Positions 48,406-64,000 of a stretch of DNA of 64,000 bases are shown here, piece by piece (within the stretch, counting starts at the first letter, position 1; the number at the start of each line of letters is the position of its first letter). The notes beneath the pieces are model-generated. The model saw nothing but the letters and a program-made list of their open reading frames with translations. It was not told the origin of the DNA and did not search any database. Where the stretch lies: positions 372,001-436,000 of the forward strand of contig NZ_QCZF01000003.1 in assembly GCF_003075095.1 (NCBI RefSeq), written 5' to 3'. The stretch comes from Blastococcus litoris (GTDB lineage: Bacteria > Actinomycetota > Actinomycetes > Mycobacteriales > Geodermatophilaceae). The translations under genes and the position numbers were made by a program.

Positions 48406-49676
48406 TCGCGCGGAAGGTCAAGTTCCAGCTGCTGGCCTTCGCCGTGGTCGCGCTGCTGGGCATGTCGTACCTGAGCTTCAAGTACATCGGCCTGGACCGC
48501 GTGCTGCTCGGCAACGGCTACGAGGTCGCGGCCGACTTCAGCGACTCCGGCGGCATCTTCGTCAACGCGGAGGTCACCTACCGCGGGGTGGCGGTCGGCC
48601 GGGTCAGCGACATGCAGCTGGTGGACGACGGCGTCCGCGTCGTCCTGACCATCGACCCCGACACCGACCCCATCCCGGCGTCGACGTCGGCGTTCGTGGC
48701 CACGCGCAGCGCGGTCGGCGAGCAGTACGTGGACCTGCGGCCCGACACCGACCAGGGCCCGTTCCTGGAGGACGGCGCGGTCATCCCGCAGGACCGGACC
48801 GGCATCCCGGTGCCGGTGGAGCAGCTGCTGCTCAACATCGACACACTGGTCGGCTCGATCGACCAGGACAACCTCCGGACCGTCGTCGACGAGCTGGGCA
48901 AGGCCTTCGCCGGGGCCGGCGACGACCTCGGTCGCCTGATCGACAACGGCGACGTCCTGCTGGCCCGGGCGGAGGAGTCGCTGCCCCAGACGCTGCGGCT
49001 GATCACCGACGGGCGGACCGTGCTCGAGACCCAGGTGGCCAGCCGCTCGGCGATCCAGACGTGGGCCGCCGAGCTGCGCACGTTCACCGACACCCTGGTC
49101 GACATCGACCCCGACCTGCGCGGCCTGCTGGTGAACGCACCCGACGCGAGCGAGCAGCTCGACCGCCTCGTCACCGACGCCGGGCCGGGCCTTGGCTCGC
49201 TCCTGCGCAACATCGACATCCTCAACGGCGTCACGATCCCGCGGCTGGACGCCGTCGAGCAGCTGCTGGTCACCTACCCCGACGTCGTCTCCGGCAACTT
49301 CACCGTCGTCCGCCGCGACGCCGACGGCGTGATGCGCTCGCACTTCGGCTTCGTGCTCAACGCCGGCGACCCGCACGCCTGCACGACCGGCTACATCCCG
49401 ACCACGCAGCTGCCGAGCGAGGGCGCCGTGGCGACCGCCGACGTCGACTCGGTCTCCTGCGACGTCATCAACGGGGTCGACCCGAACCCTGGGGACGGCT
49501 ACGACGAGAACGGCTCCGACATCCGTGGCGAGCAGAACATCGGCCGGTCCGGCGGCACCCGGTCCAGCGGGCCGCAGGGCTCGACCGCCGGTCAGATCCC
49601 GCCGCTGAGCGGGATCCCGGGTCAGGTGCTCGGGCAGCTGCTGTCGGCCAACCCGTTCTCCTTCACCGTCGGGTGA
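48402..49676 (+). CDS. MCE family protein MceF
   Basis: Last of the six Mce proteins, 424 residues: transmembrane helix at about residues 7-27 and MCE domain at about 38-115 (VAADFSDSGGIFVNAEVTYRGVAVGRV). The C-terminal 70 residues are Gly/Ser/Pro-rich and end with an amphipathic stretch. The GTG at 48402 overlaps the mceE stop by four bases. The presence of six consecutive Mce genes plus two permeases means the locus is complete. Confidence 0.9.
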   Translation: MIARKVKFQLLAFAVVALLGMSYLSFKYIGLDRVLLGNGYEVAADFSDSGGIFVNAEVTYRGVAVGRVSDMQLVDDGVRVVLTIDPDTDPIPASTSAFVATRSAVGEQYVDLRPDTDQGPFLEDGAVIPQDRTGIPVPVEQLLLNIDTLVGSIDQDNLRTVVDELGKAFAGAGDDLGRLIDNGDVLLARAEESLPQTLRLITDGRTVLETQVASRSAIQTWAAELRTFTDTLVDIDPDLRGLLVNAPDASEQLDRLVTDAGPGLGSLLRNIDILNGVTIPRLDAVEQLLVTYPDVVSGNFTVVRRDADGVMRSHFGFVLNAGDPHACTTGYIPTTQLPSEGAVATADVDSVSCDVINGVDPNPGDGYDENGSDIRGEQNIGRSGGTRSSGPQGSTAGQIPPLSGIPGQVLGQLLSANPFSFTVG

Positions 49677-49728
49677 ACCGCGGCATGCCGCTCACCCCCA
49701 CCACGACCGGACAGGGAGAATCCCCCGC

Positions 49729-50457
49729 GTGACGAGCGAAGCGCGCCCCCTGGAGGAGGAGGTCGACACCTCCGGCACCCCCGGCGGCACGGACACCCCC
49801 GAACCTCCGGAGACCGCGGACGCCACCGCGGCCGAGGACGCCGCCCCGGCCGAGGACGCTGCCGGGACCGAGGACGCTGCGACGGACGACGAGCGCGCGG
49901 CGGCCGGTCAGGAGCCGCGCCGGGGGAGCGGGGACGACGGCGACCGCCCCCGCCGCGGCCGCCGGCTCTCCCTCCCGCTCGTCCCGACGCTGCTCGTGCT
50001 GCTCCTCCTGCTGCTGGGCGGCACGGCCTACCTCTGGTTCACCCGGCCCGACACCTCGTCGGTGCGCACGGGTGACTACGTCGAGGCGCTGCAGGCGGCC
50101 CGCTCGGGCGTGGTCGACGTGACGTCGTTCGACTACCTGACCCTCGACGACGACATCGAGCAGATCCGCCGGGTCACCACCGGCGACCTGCGCGAGGAGG
50201 CCGTCGCCGAGCTCGACTCGCGGCGGCAGCAGATCACCGACGCCGAGGCGGTCATCAACACCGAGGTCGTCGGCGGCGGCGTCACGAAGGCCGACGCCTC
50301 GACCGCCACCGTCTGGCTGGTGATCCAGTCGACCCAGGAGAGCAACCAGAGCGACCAGGCGCAGGTGGCGCGCTACCGCATCGAGGTCGCGATGGAGAAG
50401 GCCGACGGGCGCTGGCTGCTGTCGGGCATCAAGGGGACCGGGACCGAGAATGAGTGA
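49729..50457 (+). CDS. Mce-associated membrane protein (Mas type) 1
   Basis: A 242-residue single-pass protein. Residues 1-80 are an acidic Ala/Asp/Glu/Thr-rich cytoplasmic segment, then a transmembrane helix (about 85-103), then a periplasmic NTF2/VirB8-like domain with FDYLTLDDDIEQIRRVTTGDLREE. This is the layout of Mce-associated proteins that stabilise Mce complexes in mycobacteria. GTG start with AGGGAGAA upstream. The next gene overlaps it by eight bases. Confidence 0.85.
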   Translation: MTSEARPLEEEVDTSGTPGGTDTPEPPETADATAAEDAAPAEDAAGTEDAATDDERAAAGQEPRRGSGDDGDRPRRGRRLSLPLVPTLLVLLLLLLGGTAYLWFTRPDTSSVRTGDYVEALQAARSGVVDVTSFDYLTLDDDIEQIRRVTTGDLREEAVAELDSRRQQITDAEAVINTEVVGGGVTKADASTATVWLVIQSTQESNQSDQAQVARYRIEVAMEKADGRWLLSGIKGTGTENE

Positions 50458-51238
50458 GACCCCCGACGGCCGCACCCGGCCGACGCCGCGCCCGCGCCCG
50501 GGCGCCAAGCCCAGCCCACGGCCCCGGGTCGCCGGCAGCCGGCGCGACCGCGACGACGCCGCTCCCCGGACGGCGACGACCGGGACGACCGGAGCCACGA
50601 GCGCCGGCGCCGCGACCTCGTCGCGGGCGACCGCCACCGCGCGACCCAGGGCAGCGCGCACCGCGAGGACCCAGGCGGCACCGGCCGCCGACCGGTCGTC
50701 CGGCCGCCGGTTCCCGGCCCTCGCGCTGGTCCTGGCCCTGCTCTGCCTGGCGGCCGCAGCAGGAGGCGGGTTCCTGCTCTACCAGCGGCTGAACCCCACC
50801 TACGTGGACTCCTCGATCTTCGCCGCCGCCCGCGACGGCGTGCGGGCGCTCTACGCCTACGACTACGAGGACTCCGAGGGCAGCGTCCAGGGCAAGCTCG
50901 ACGTGCTCACCGGTGAGCTGCGCGACCAGTACGAGGAGGACCTCGGCCAGGGCGGGATCATCGACACCTACGAGCAGGTGTCGGCGACGACCAGCTACGA
51001 GGTGCTCGAGGTCGGCCTGCAGCAGGTCAACGACGCGCAGGACACCGCCACCCTCGTCGTCTTCGGGCAGTACGTGGTCAAGTCGGTCAACAGCGGGGAC
51101 CAGGCCGCGCCCGAGGGCTCGGAGTGCCTGGTCACCCCCGACGGCGCGCAATCGTGCACGCAGACGGTCCGGGTCCGCGTGGTGAAGGTCGACGGCGACT
51201 GGAAGATCGACGAGCTGACGCTGCTCACCACCAGCTGA
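50450..51238 (+). CDS. Mce-associated membrane protein (Mas type) 2
   Basis: A 262-residue homologue of the previous protein: a Pro/Arg/Ala/Thr-rich N-terminal segment of about 85 residues (basic rather than acidic), one transmembrane helix (about 88-108), and a similar extracytoplasmic domain (YAYDYEDSEGSVQGKLDVLTGELRDQYEEDL). It closes the mce operon. The opposite charge of the two N-terminal tails may reflect pairing; that is inference. A perfect 16-bp palindrome covers the stop codon. Confidence 0.83.
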   Translation: MSETPDGRTRPTPRPRPGAKPSPRPRVAGSRRDRDDAAPRTATTGTTGATSAGAATSSRATATARPRAARTARTQAAPAADRSSGRRFPALALVLALLCLAAAAGGGFLLYQRLNPTYVDSSIFAAARDGVRALYAYDYEDSEGSVQGKLDVLTGELRDQYEEDLGQGGIIDTYEQVSATTSYEVLEVGLQQVNDAQDTATLVVFGQYVVKSVNSGDQAAPEGSECLVTPDGAQSCTQTVRVRVVKVDGDWKIDELTLLTTS

Positions 51239-51384
51239 TCCGCCGGCGGATCGCACCGCCGCGCGGCGTGGCATTACCGAGGTGCCGCACCGGCTGGCAT
51301 CATGGGCGGCGCACGCCCGCTGCACCCCGCTCGACGGGTCGCGGTCCCCGGGATGTGGCGCCGGTCGCACCGGCCCCCCCGGCG

Positions 51385-51413
51385 TGGACAGCGCGCTCGA
51401 GCAGGGGTAGGGT
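51385..51413 (+). promoter_or_regulatory. Promoter of rpoBC
   Basis: TGGACA at 51385-51390 and TAGGGT at 51408-51413 are separated by 17 bases, a near-consensus housekeeping promoter. The transcript would begin near 51420 and have a leader of about 200 bases. Confidence 0.65.
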
Positions 51414-51616
51414 CTCCTGTTGCGCTGCCCTCTGACTACCTGCCCGCCACAGACGGGTCACCAGGGGTGCCCGGGAGCAGTCCCGGCCACCCGGTCGACC
51501 GTCCGGCTTGGACCCCCAGGGAGATCAGGCGGTCAGCCCGCCACTACCGACGACGACCCAGGACGAAACCCGCACAGACCCGCCCGCACGTCGTGAGGTC
51601 CTTGGAAGGACGCATC
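51414..51616 (+). other. rpoB 5' leader
   Basis: A non-coding stretch between the rpoB promoter and its start. I see no protein, no convincing terminator and no recognised riboswitch; it ends with GGAAGGA, six bases before the TTG start. Confidence 0.5.
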
Positions 51617-55102
<3,486 letters not shown>

Positions 55103-55109
55103 GCGTGCC

Positions 55110-55143
55110 GCCGGCCGGCCCTGAGCAGTCAGGGCCGGCCGGC
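55110..55143 (+). terminator. Perfect hairpin between rpoB and rpoC
   Basis: 15-bp arms (GCCGGCCGGCCCTGA and complement) with a four-base loop GCAG. It lies directly after the rpoB stop codon and has no T-run. It may act as a partial terminator or RNA-processing site. Confidence 0.5.
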
Positions 55144-55196
55144 CACCACCTTTCGATCAGAAGTTCCGTAACGAGCCCCGGAAAGGGGTCATCAAC

Positions 55197-59102
<3,906 letters not shown>

Positions 59103-59119
59103 GCGCCCTGGCTGAGTGA

Positions 59120-59159
59120 CGAAAGGGCCCCCAGGTCGACAGACCTGGGGGCCCTTTCG
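59120..59159 (+). terminator. Terminator of the rpoBC operon
   Basis: 18-bp perfect stem (59120-59137 with 59142-59159) with a four-base loop. It lies 18 bases after the rpoC stop. The right arm ends with CCCTTTCG, a short T-run. Confidence 0.85.
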
Positions 59160-59171
59160 CGTGCCCGGCCG

Positions 59172-59204
59172 CCCGGAACGATCAGGTCACCTGATCGTTC
59201 CGGG
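59172..59204. repeat. 33-bp palindrome
   Basis: 16-base arms (CCCGGAACGATCAGGT and complement) around a single central C. It lies 12 bases after the rpoC terminator. Confidence 0.9.
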
Positions 59205-59255
59205 TCCTGGCTCACGGTGGACGGTGAGCCAGGACCCGGAACGGTGAGCCAGGAC
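59202..59255. repeat. Inverted and direct repeats of GGTGAGCCAGGAC
   Basis: A 14-base inverted repeat pairs 59202-59215 with 59224-59237 around an eight-base loop. ACGGTGAGCCAGGAC also occurs as a direct repeat at 59221-59235 and 59241-59255. The block overlaps the end of the palindrome before it by three bases and stops just before the stop codon of the leftward LLM gene. Confidence 0.9.
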
Positions 59256-59262
59256 GGTGGGG

Positions 59263-60309
59263 TTAGCTGCTCAGCCGCTTCATGGTCTCGACGGTCTTGA
59301 GGCGGGCCTCGCGGCTCCCGTCGAGGGGCTGCAACATCAGCGTCGTGACGCCGGCCTCGGCGAAGGCGGCGATCCGCTCGGCGACGTAGGACTCCGGCCC
59401 GATCAGGGACGACGCGCGCACCAGGTCGTCCGGGACGAGCGCCGCGGCCTCGTCCTTCTTGCCGTCCAGGTAGAGGTCCTGGATGGTCTTCGCCTCGGCC
59501 TCGTAGCCGTACCGCACGGCGAGGTCGTTGTAGAAGTTCTTGCCGCGCGCGCCCATGCCGCCGATGTAGAGGGCCAGCGCCGGCTTCACGAACTCCAGCA
59601 GCGGCTCGACGTCGTCGCCGATGGCCACCGGGACGCCGGTGATGACCTGCAGCTCGCCCAGCCCCGGGTCGCGCTTGGCCTTGCCCGCGGCGAGCGAGTC
59701 GCCCCACACCGAGGCGGCCTTCTCCGGGTAGAAGAAGATCGGCTCCCACGCCTCGGCGATCTCGGCGGCCAGCTCGACGTTCTTCGGGCCGAGGGCGGCC
59801 AGCATGACCGGGATCCGCTCGCGGACCGGCGTGTTGATCAGCTTGAGCGGCTTGCCCAACCCGGTGCCCTGGTCGGCCGGCAGCGGGATCGAGTACTTCT
59901 TGCCCTGGTGGTCGAGGCGCTCGCGGCGCCACACCTGGCGGCAGATCTCCACGACCTCCCGGGTGCGCTGCAGGGGGGCGTCGTAGGGGACGCCGTGCCA
60001 GCCCTCGATGACCTGCGGGCCCGAGGCGCCCAGGCCCAGGGTGAAGCGGCCGCCGGAGACGAAGTCGAGGCCGGCCGCCGTCATCGCGGTCAGGGCGGGC
60101 GTGCGGCTGTAGATGGGGAAGATGGCGCTGAGCAGCTCGACCCGCTCGGTCACCGCCGCCAGGTAGCCGAGCTGGCTCACCGCGTCGAACGTGTAGACCT
60201 CGGCGACCGCCGCGATGTCGAGGCCCGCGGACTCGAGGTCGCGGATCTCGGCCGCCGTCTCCTGGAACCCGCCGCTGTAGCTCGCCTGGATGCCGATGCG
60301 CACGTGCAC
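59263..60309 (-). CDS. LLM class flavin-dependent (probably F420-dependent) oxidoreductase
   Basis: A 348-residue luciferase-like TIM-barrel oxidoreductase. MHVRIGIQASYSGGFQETAAEI near the start, and GLGASGPQVIEGWHGVPYDAPLQRTREVVEI near residue 92, are typical of the actinobacterial LLM F420-dependent family. Cofactor (F420 or FMN) and substrate cannot be fixed by eye. ATG at 60309. The gene is convergent with rpoC and separated from it by the terminator and the repeat cluster. Confidence 0.83.
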   Translation of the reverse strand: MHVRIGIQASYSGGFQETAAEIRDLESAGLDIAAVAEVYTFDAVSQLGYLAAVTERVELLSAIFPIYSRTPALTAMTAAGLDFVSGGRFTLGLGASGPQVIEGWHGVPYDAPLQRTREVVEICRQVWRRERLDHQGKKYSIPLPADQGTGLGKPLKLINTPVRERIPVMLAALGPKNVELAAEIAEAWEPIFFYPEKAASVWGDSLAAGKAKRDPGLGELQVITGVPVAIGDDVEPLLEFVKPALALYIGGMGARGKNFYNDLAVRYGYEAEAKTIQDLYLDGKKDEAAALVPDDLVRASSLIGPESYVAERIAAFAEAGVTTLMLQPLDGSREARLKTVETMKRLSS

Positions 60310-60374
60310 TCCCTCGGTCGTGCGGCGCCCTCGTCGGCGCCTCGGGGCACGCTATCGGCTGCCCGCCGGCGCGT

Positions 60375-60590
60375 TCAGAGGGGTCGCACGACGCCGATCA
60401 CCTCGGTGACCACGCGGACGCCGTCGACGTCGCCGGGCACGCGGGGTGCCACGGCGGCGTCGGCCAGGTCGACCTTGACGACGTAGCCGCTCTCGCGGCG
60501 GGACAGGCCGATGCCGACGACGCCGGGGTCGCCGGAGAGGCGCGCGGCCAGGGCGCTCTTGGCGGCGCGCGCGGCGGCCCGGTCGGTCAT
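60375..60590 (-). CDS. Small hypothetical protein (71 residues)
   Basis: A 71-residue acidic/basic mixed protein with AAKSALAARLSGDPGVVGIGLSR followed by GYVVKVDL. The VVGIGLS ... VVKVDL pattern resembles the short N-terminal ferredoxin-like module found before trypsin-like domains in bacterial proteases, and a trypsin-like protein is encoded 38 bases upstream on the same strand. It has no signal peptide or transmembrane helix. ATG at 60590. Function unknown. Confidence 0.6.
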   Translation of the reverse strand: MTDRAAARAAKSALAARLSGDPGVVGIGLSRRESGYVVKVDLADAAVAPRVPGDVDGVRVVTEVIGVVRPL

Positions 60591-60628
60591 GGGCCCATCG
60601 TGCCCCGCCGCCGCGATCGGCGACAGCG

Positions 60629-61585
60629 TCAGCCGCTCACCCAGGTGACCCCGAGGGCCGACAGGACGATCGCCAGCGGGTTGGCGAAGGTGACGCCGGT
60701 ACCGCCCGAGCCGCCGGTCGCACTGCCGGCGAAGAGGAGGGCGACCGGTGCGCGGTCGCGGCTGCGCCAGATGACCGACCCGCTGTCCCCACCGGCGCTG
60801 AACGCCCCGGTTCGCCCCTCGATCTCGATCTGGTCGTCGAACCGGTACACCGCGTCGTCGTACTGAACCGCGACCCCGTCCACCTCGACCGCGGTGATGC
60901 GCCCGGTCGTGTGCCCGGTCGTCCGGCCGACCTTCTCGACGGCCTCGTCGGGGTCCACGTCGAGGCCGGCGGGAACGGTGCCGAGCAGTGGGCCGCCGGG
61001 CAGGTCACCCGGCTCCGCGGCGACCCCGTCGTCCAGGACCGCGACGGCGGCGTCGACCAGGTTCGCGCCATCGGCGACCATGCGCTGGACGGCGGTCAGC
61101 GCGGCCACCCGGTCCTGCGGCGTGCCGCCGTCGGCCGGACCGGGCTGCAGGACGGCGTCCCCGAGGGCGGCGGCGTTGCTCGCCGCCAGCACGTGGTTGT
61201 TGGACAGGACCGCCAGCCCCGCCGGGGTTCGCACGAAGCCGCCCAGCGTGCCCGCGGTCACCGATCGGTGCGCGACCGACAGCCCGGGGCGCAGGGGCCG
61301 CAGGCGGCGCTGCAGGTCGGCGGGCGAGGTCAGCGAGCGCACCGGACCGATCACCCTGACGTCGAGCTGGGCCTCCGCCACGCGGCCGAGGTCGGGCAGG
61401 AGCGCGCGGTCGTCCTCCCGCTGGAGGCGCACGGCCACCCGGGCCCCGTCGCCCGTCGGCCTCAGACCGACGGCCACCCAGGGCCACGGGGCGTCGTGCC
61501 CGGCCGCCTGGCTGGACGCCTCCACGGCCGACGGCAGGCGCTCGAGGATGCGGGCCTTGAGCTCGCGGGCGGCATCGGGGTCCAA
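60629..61585 (-). CDS. Trypsin-like serine peptidase-fold protein
   Basis: A 318-residue cytoplasmic-looking protein without signal peptide. The catalytic triad can be proposed: His131 in LSNNHVL, Asp178 in NLVDAAVA and Ser268 in GGDSGS. This is the arrangement of chymotrypsin-fold (NAL1-like) bacterial proteins. I chose TTG at 61585 because GGAGG lies about five bases upstream; an ATG at 61684 would add 33 residues but has no ribosome-binding site. The N-terminal domain (residues 1-105) is unassigned. Whether it is an active protease is uncertain. Confidence 0.72.
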   Translation of the reverse strand: MDPDAARELKARILERLPSAVEASSQAAGHDAPWPWVAVGLRPTGDGARVAVRLQREDDRALLPDLGRVAEAQLDVRVIGPVRSLTSPADLQRRLRPLRPGLSVAHRSVTAGTLGGFVRTPAGLAVLSNNHVLAASNAAALGDAVLQPGPADGGTPQDRVAALTAVQRMVADGANLVDAAVAVLDDGVAAEPGDLPGGPLLGTVPAGLDVDPDEAVEKVGRTTGHTTGRITAVEVDGVAVQYDDAVYRFDDQIEIEGRTGAFSAGGDSGSVIWRSRDRAPVALLFAGSATGGSGGTGVTFANPLAIVLSALGVTWVSG

Positions 61586-61842
61586 CGGTCCTCCAGGGCG
61601 CAGGTGGCGGGTGCCGGGGGCGGGGGAGAGGGACGCTAGGGCCCGGGTACGACGTTCCCGGTCGCCGCGCGGCGTACTCCCCATCGCGGCGCGTCAGGGG
61701 TAACGTCCGCCCTGCCGCCGGGAGCCCCCCGGACGAGATCCGAGGACCGGGAAGACAACCGGTCCGGGGGTCGTTGTCACGGGTGTCGTCCGCCCCGGTG
61801 GACGACGGCCGACCACCGGCTGCGTGTGTGAGGGACCCGGCT

Positions 61843-61871
61843 TTGACCGGTCTCCAGCGCACGGGTATCGT
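61843..61871 (+). promoter_or_regulatory. Promoter of the str operon (rpsL-rpsG-fusA)
   Basis: TTGACC at 61843-61848 and TATCGT at 61866-61871 are exactly 17 bases apart, close to the housekeeping consensus. The transcript would start near 61878 and have a leader of about 300 bases. I see nothing convincing between 61586 and 61842. Confidence 0.7.
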
Positions 61872-61877
61872 GGTCTG

Positions 61878-62181
61878 CTGTGCCCAGGGTGCCCTGGGCC
61901 TGCTCCCGTTCGCGGTGCGCCTGGGTGACCTTCGGGTCGCCGGGGACCGCCCCCCGGTTCCGCCGGAGGGTGGCGGCGCCGAGTCGCGAGGGGCGACCGA
62001 ATCCGGTCCGACGAACATCGGCCGGTCTCGGGTCGGGCGACACGCCCGACCGCGGGGACCGGAGGGTGCCTGGCGGCCAGAATCGGGAAGGTCCGAGAGG
62101 GCCCGGCACCCGCAGCACCGCCAGTCATCAACACGACCAAGACAGCACCACCCCAGCGCAGGTAGGAGATCCAGGCCACCC
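61878..62181 (+). other. Long leader of rpsL
   Basis: About 300 untranslated bases. GCCCAGGG-TG-CCCTGGGC at 61882-61899 forms an 8-bp inverted repeat close to the predicted transcript start. No ORF with a good ribosome-binding site is evident. The leader ends with AGGAGATCC before the rpsL ATG. Regulation of the operon by a ribosomal protein is possible. Confidence 0.4.
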
Positions 62182-62556
62182 ATGCCCACGATCAACCAGC
62201 TGGTCCGCAAGGGCCGCGAGGACAAGGTCGAGAAGACCAAGACTCCGGCGCTGAAGGGTTCGCCCCAGCGTCGCGGAGTCTGCACGCGCGTCTACACGAC
62301 GACGCCGAAGAAGCCGAACTCGGCGCTGCGCAAGGTCGCTCGCGTCCGCCTCACCAGTGGCATCGAGGTGACCGCCTACATCCCGGGCGTCGGCCACAAC
62401 CTGCAGGAGCACTCGATGGTGCTCGTGCGCGGCGGCCGTGTGAAGGACCTCCCCGGCGTGCGCTACAAGATCATCCGTGGCTCGCTGGACACCCAGGGTG
62501 TCCGCAACCGCAAGCAGGCCCGCAGCCGCTACGGCGCGAAGAAGGAGAAGAGCTAA
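62182..62556 (+). CDS. rpsL: 30S ribosomal protein S12
   Basis: Decoding-centre ribosomal protein, 124 residues, matching S12 from [14 protein letters not shown] to the RYGAKKEKS tail. [13 protein letters not shown] contains Lys43 and GRVKDLPGV contains Lys88, the wild-type streptomycin-sensitive residues. ATG at 62182, with TAGGAGAT upstream. The TAA stop overlaps the rpsG ATG by one base, so translation is coupled. Confidence 0.98.
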   Translation: MPTINQLVRKGREDKVEKTKTPALKGSPQRRGVCTRVYTTTPKKPNSALRKVARVRLTSGIEVTAYIPGVGHNLQEHSMVLVRGGRVKDLPGVRYKIIRGSLDTQGVRNRKQARSRYGAKKEKS

Positions 62557-63026
62557 TGCCGCGCAAGGGCCCTGCCCCGAAGCGTCCGCTCGTCGCCGAC
62601 CCGGTGTACCAGTCGCCGCTGGTGACCCAGCTGGTGAACAAGGTGCTCGTCGACGGCAAGCGCTCGGTCGCCGAGGCGATCGTCTACGGCGCCCTCGAGG
62701 GCTGCCGCGCCAAGAGCGACACCGACCCGGTCGTCACGCTCAAGCGCGCGCTGGACAACGTGAAGCCGGCCCTCGAGGTCCGCAGCCGCCGCGTCGGTGG
62801 CGCGACCTACCAGGTCCCGGTCGAGGTCCGTCCCTCGCGGAGCACCACGCTCGGCCTGCGCTGGCTGATCCAGTACAGCCGGGCCCGTCGCGAGAAGACG
62901 ATGACCGAGCGCCTCATGAACGAGCTGCTCGACGCGAGCAACGGCCTCGGTGCTGCCGTCAAGCGGCGCGAGGACACGCACAAGATGGCCGAGTCGAACA
63001 AGGCCTTCGCGCACTACCGCTGGTAA
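62556..63026 (+). CDS. rpsG: 30S ribosomal protein S7
   Basis: Primary 16S rRNA-binding protein that nucleates 30S head assembly, 156 residues. [11 protein letters not shown], the [12 protein letters not shown] region and [12 protein letters not shown] are standard S7 segments. ATG at 62556 overlaps the rpsL stop. An 80-base gap separates it from fusA, ending in AGAGGAG. Confidence 0.98.
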   Translation: MPRKGPAPKRPLVADPVYQSPLVTQLVNKVLVDGKRSVAEAIVYGALEGCRAKSDTDPVVTLKRALDNVKPALEVRSRRVGGATYQVPVEVRPSRSTTLGLRWLIQYSRARREKTMTERLMNELLDASNGLGAAVKRREDTHKMAESNKAFAHYRW

Positions 63027-63106
63027 CCACCGGCGCCCGCCGCCCGCGGGACACCGGGCGACCCCCGGACGACCCGCACGCGGACCGCAACGAAGAGGAG
63101 TAGGAC

Positions 63107-64000
<894 letters not shown>

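Noticed and set aside
39650-51238. The mce operon as a genomic island
   Set aside because: GC content and codon use look like the neighbouring core genes, there is no integrase, attachment site or flanking repeat, and a MceG-type gene near rplJL is normal in related bacteria.
59172-59204. Insertion-sequence terminal repeat
   Set aside because: There is no transposase and the palindrome is symmetrical around one base rather than bounding a mobile element.

Overview
The window is about 64 kb of very GC-rich, gene-dense DNA from an actinobacterium. Gene order and protein sequences fit the Geodermatophilaceae or close relatives (Blastococcus, Modestobacter, Geodermatophilus). That family-level call is an inference from high GC, many GTG/TTG starts, the order rpmG-hadA-hadB ... 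tRNA-Trp-secE-nusG-rplK-rplA-rplJ-rplL ... rpoB-rpoC ... rpsL-rpsG-fusA, and a MceG-type ATPase near rplJL as in mycobacteria. Mycolic-acid genes such as hadC are absent. Most of the window is conserved core genome, and no insertion sequence, prophage or CRISPR array was seen.

Layout. (1) 53-16280: a complete 14-gene nuo operon (nuoA-N) for respiratory complex I, with mostly overlapping stop and start codons. It runs into a polyprenyl diphosphate synthase gene (16280-17356) that probably makes the menaquinone side chain, so complex I and its electron acceptor are transcriptionally linked. (2) 17372-23658: a lipoprotein sugar dehydrogenase, korAB (2-oxoglutarate:ferredoxin oxidoreductase) on the minus strand, the membrane protease HtpX, a DUF1801-type protein and a YajQ-family protein. 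(3) 23750-29909: an accessory-looking stretch with tRNA-Tyr, a TadE/TadG-like gene, a cluster of DnaA-box-like 9-mers, an EspC/WXG100-like pair, a tiny gene for a 35-residue peptide carrying four perfect RGGKWA repeats, and a membrane GGDEF-EAL protein with a degenerate GGDEF motif. (4) 29980-37186: tRNA-Thr, tRNA-Met, rpmG, hadAB, an M1 metallopeptidase lipoprotein, an aminotransferase, tRNA-Trp and secE-nusG-rplK-rplA. (5) 37283-39418: an F420/NADP reductase-like gene, then rplJL with an L10-type leader and a strong terminator. (6) 39650-51238: a complete mce lipid-import operon (mceG, two yrbE permeases, mceA-F, two Mce-associated proteins). (7) 51385-59159: rpoB-rpoC with a clear promoter and terminator. 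(8) 59172-61585: an intergenic repeat cluster, an LLM-class flavin enzyme, a 71-residue protein and a trypsin-like protein. (9) 61843-64000: the str operon promoter and leader, rpsL, rpsG and the first 298 codons of fusA, cut by the window edge.

The most unusual object is the 35-codon gene at 27102-27209. Its four 18-nt units differ only at synonymous positions, it has a good Shine-Dalgarno and it is followed by a hairpin, which together suggest a real, selected peptide of unknown function. Other points of note are the repeat cluster after rpoC, a 47-bp tandem duplication after rplL, the DnaA-box-like cluster at 24340-24425, an EF-hand-like loop in MceD, and a palindromic operator candidate before the mce operon. 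All functional calls rest on reading the sequence by eye; no database search was possible.
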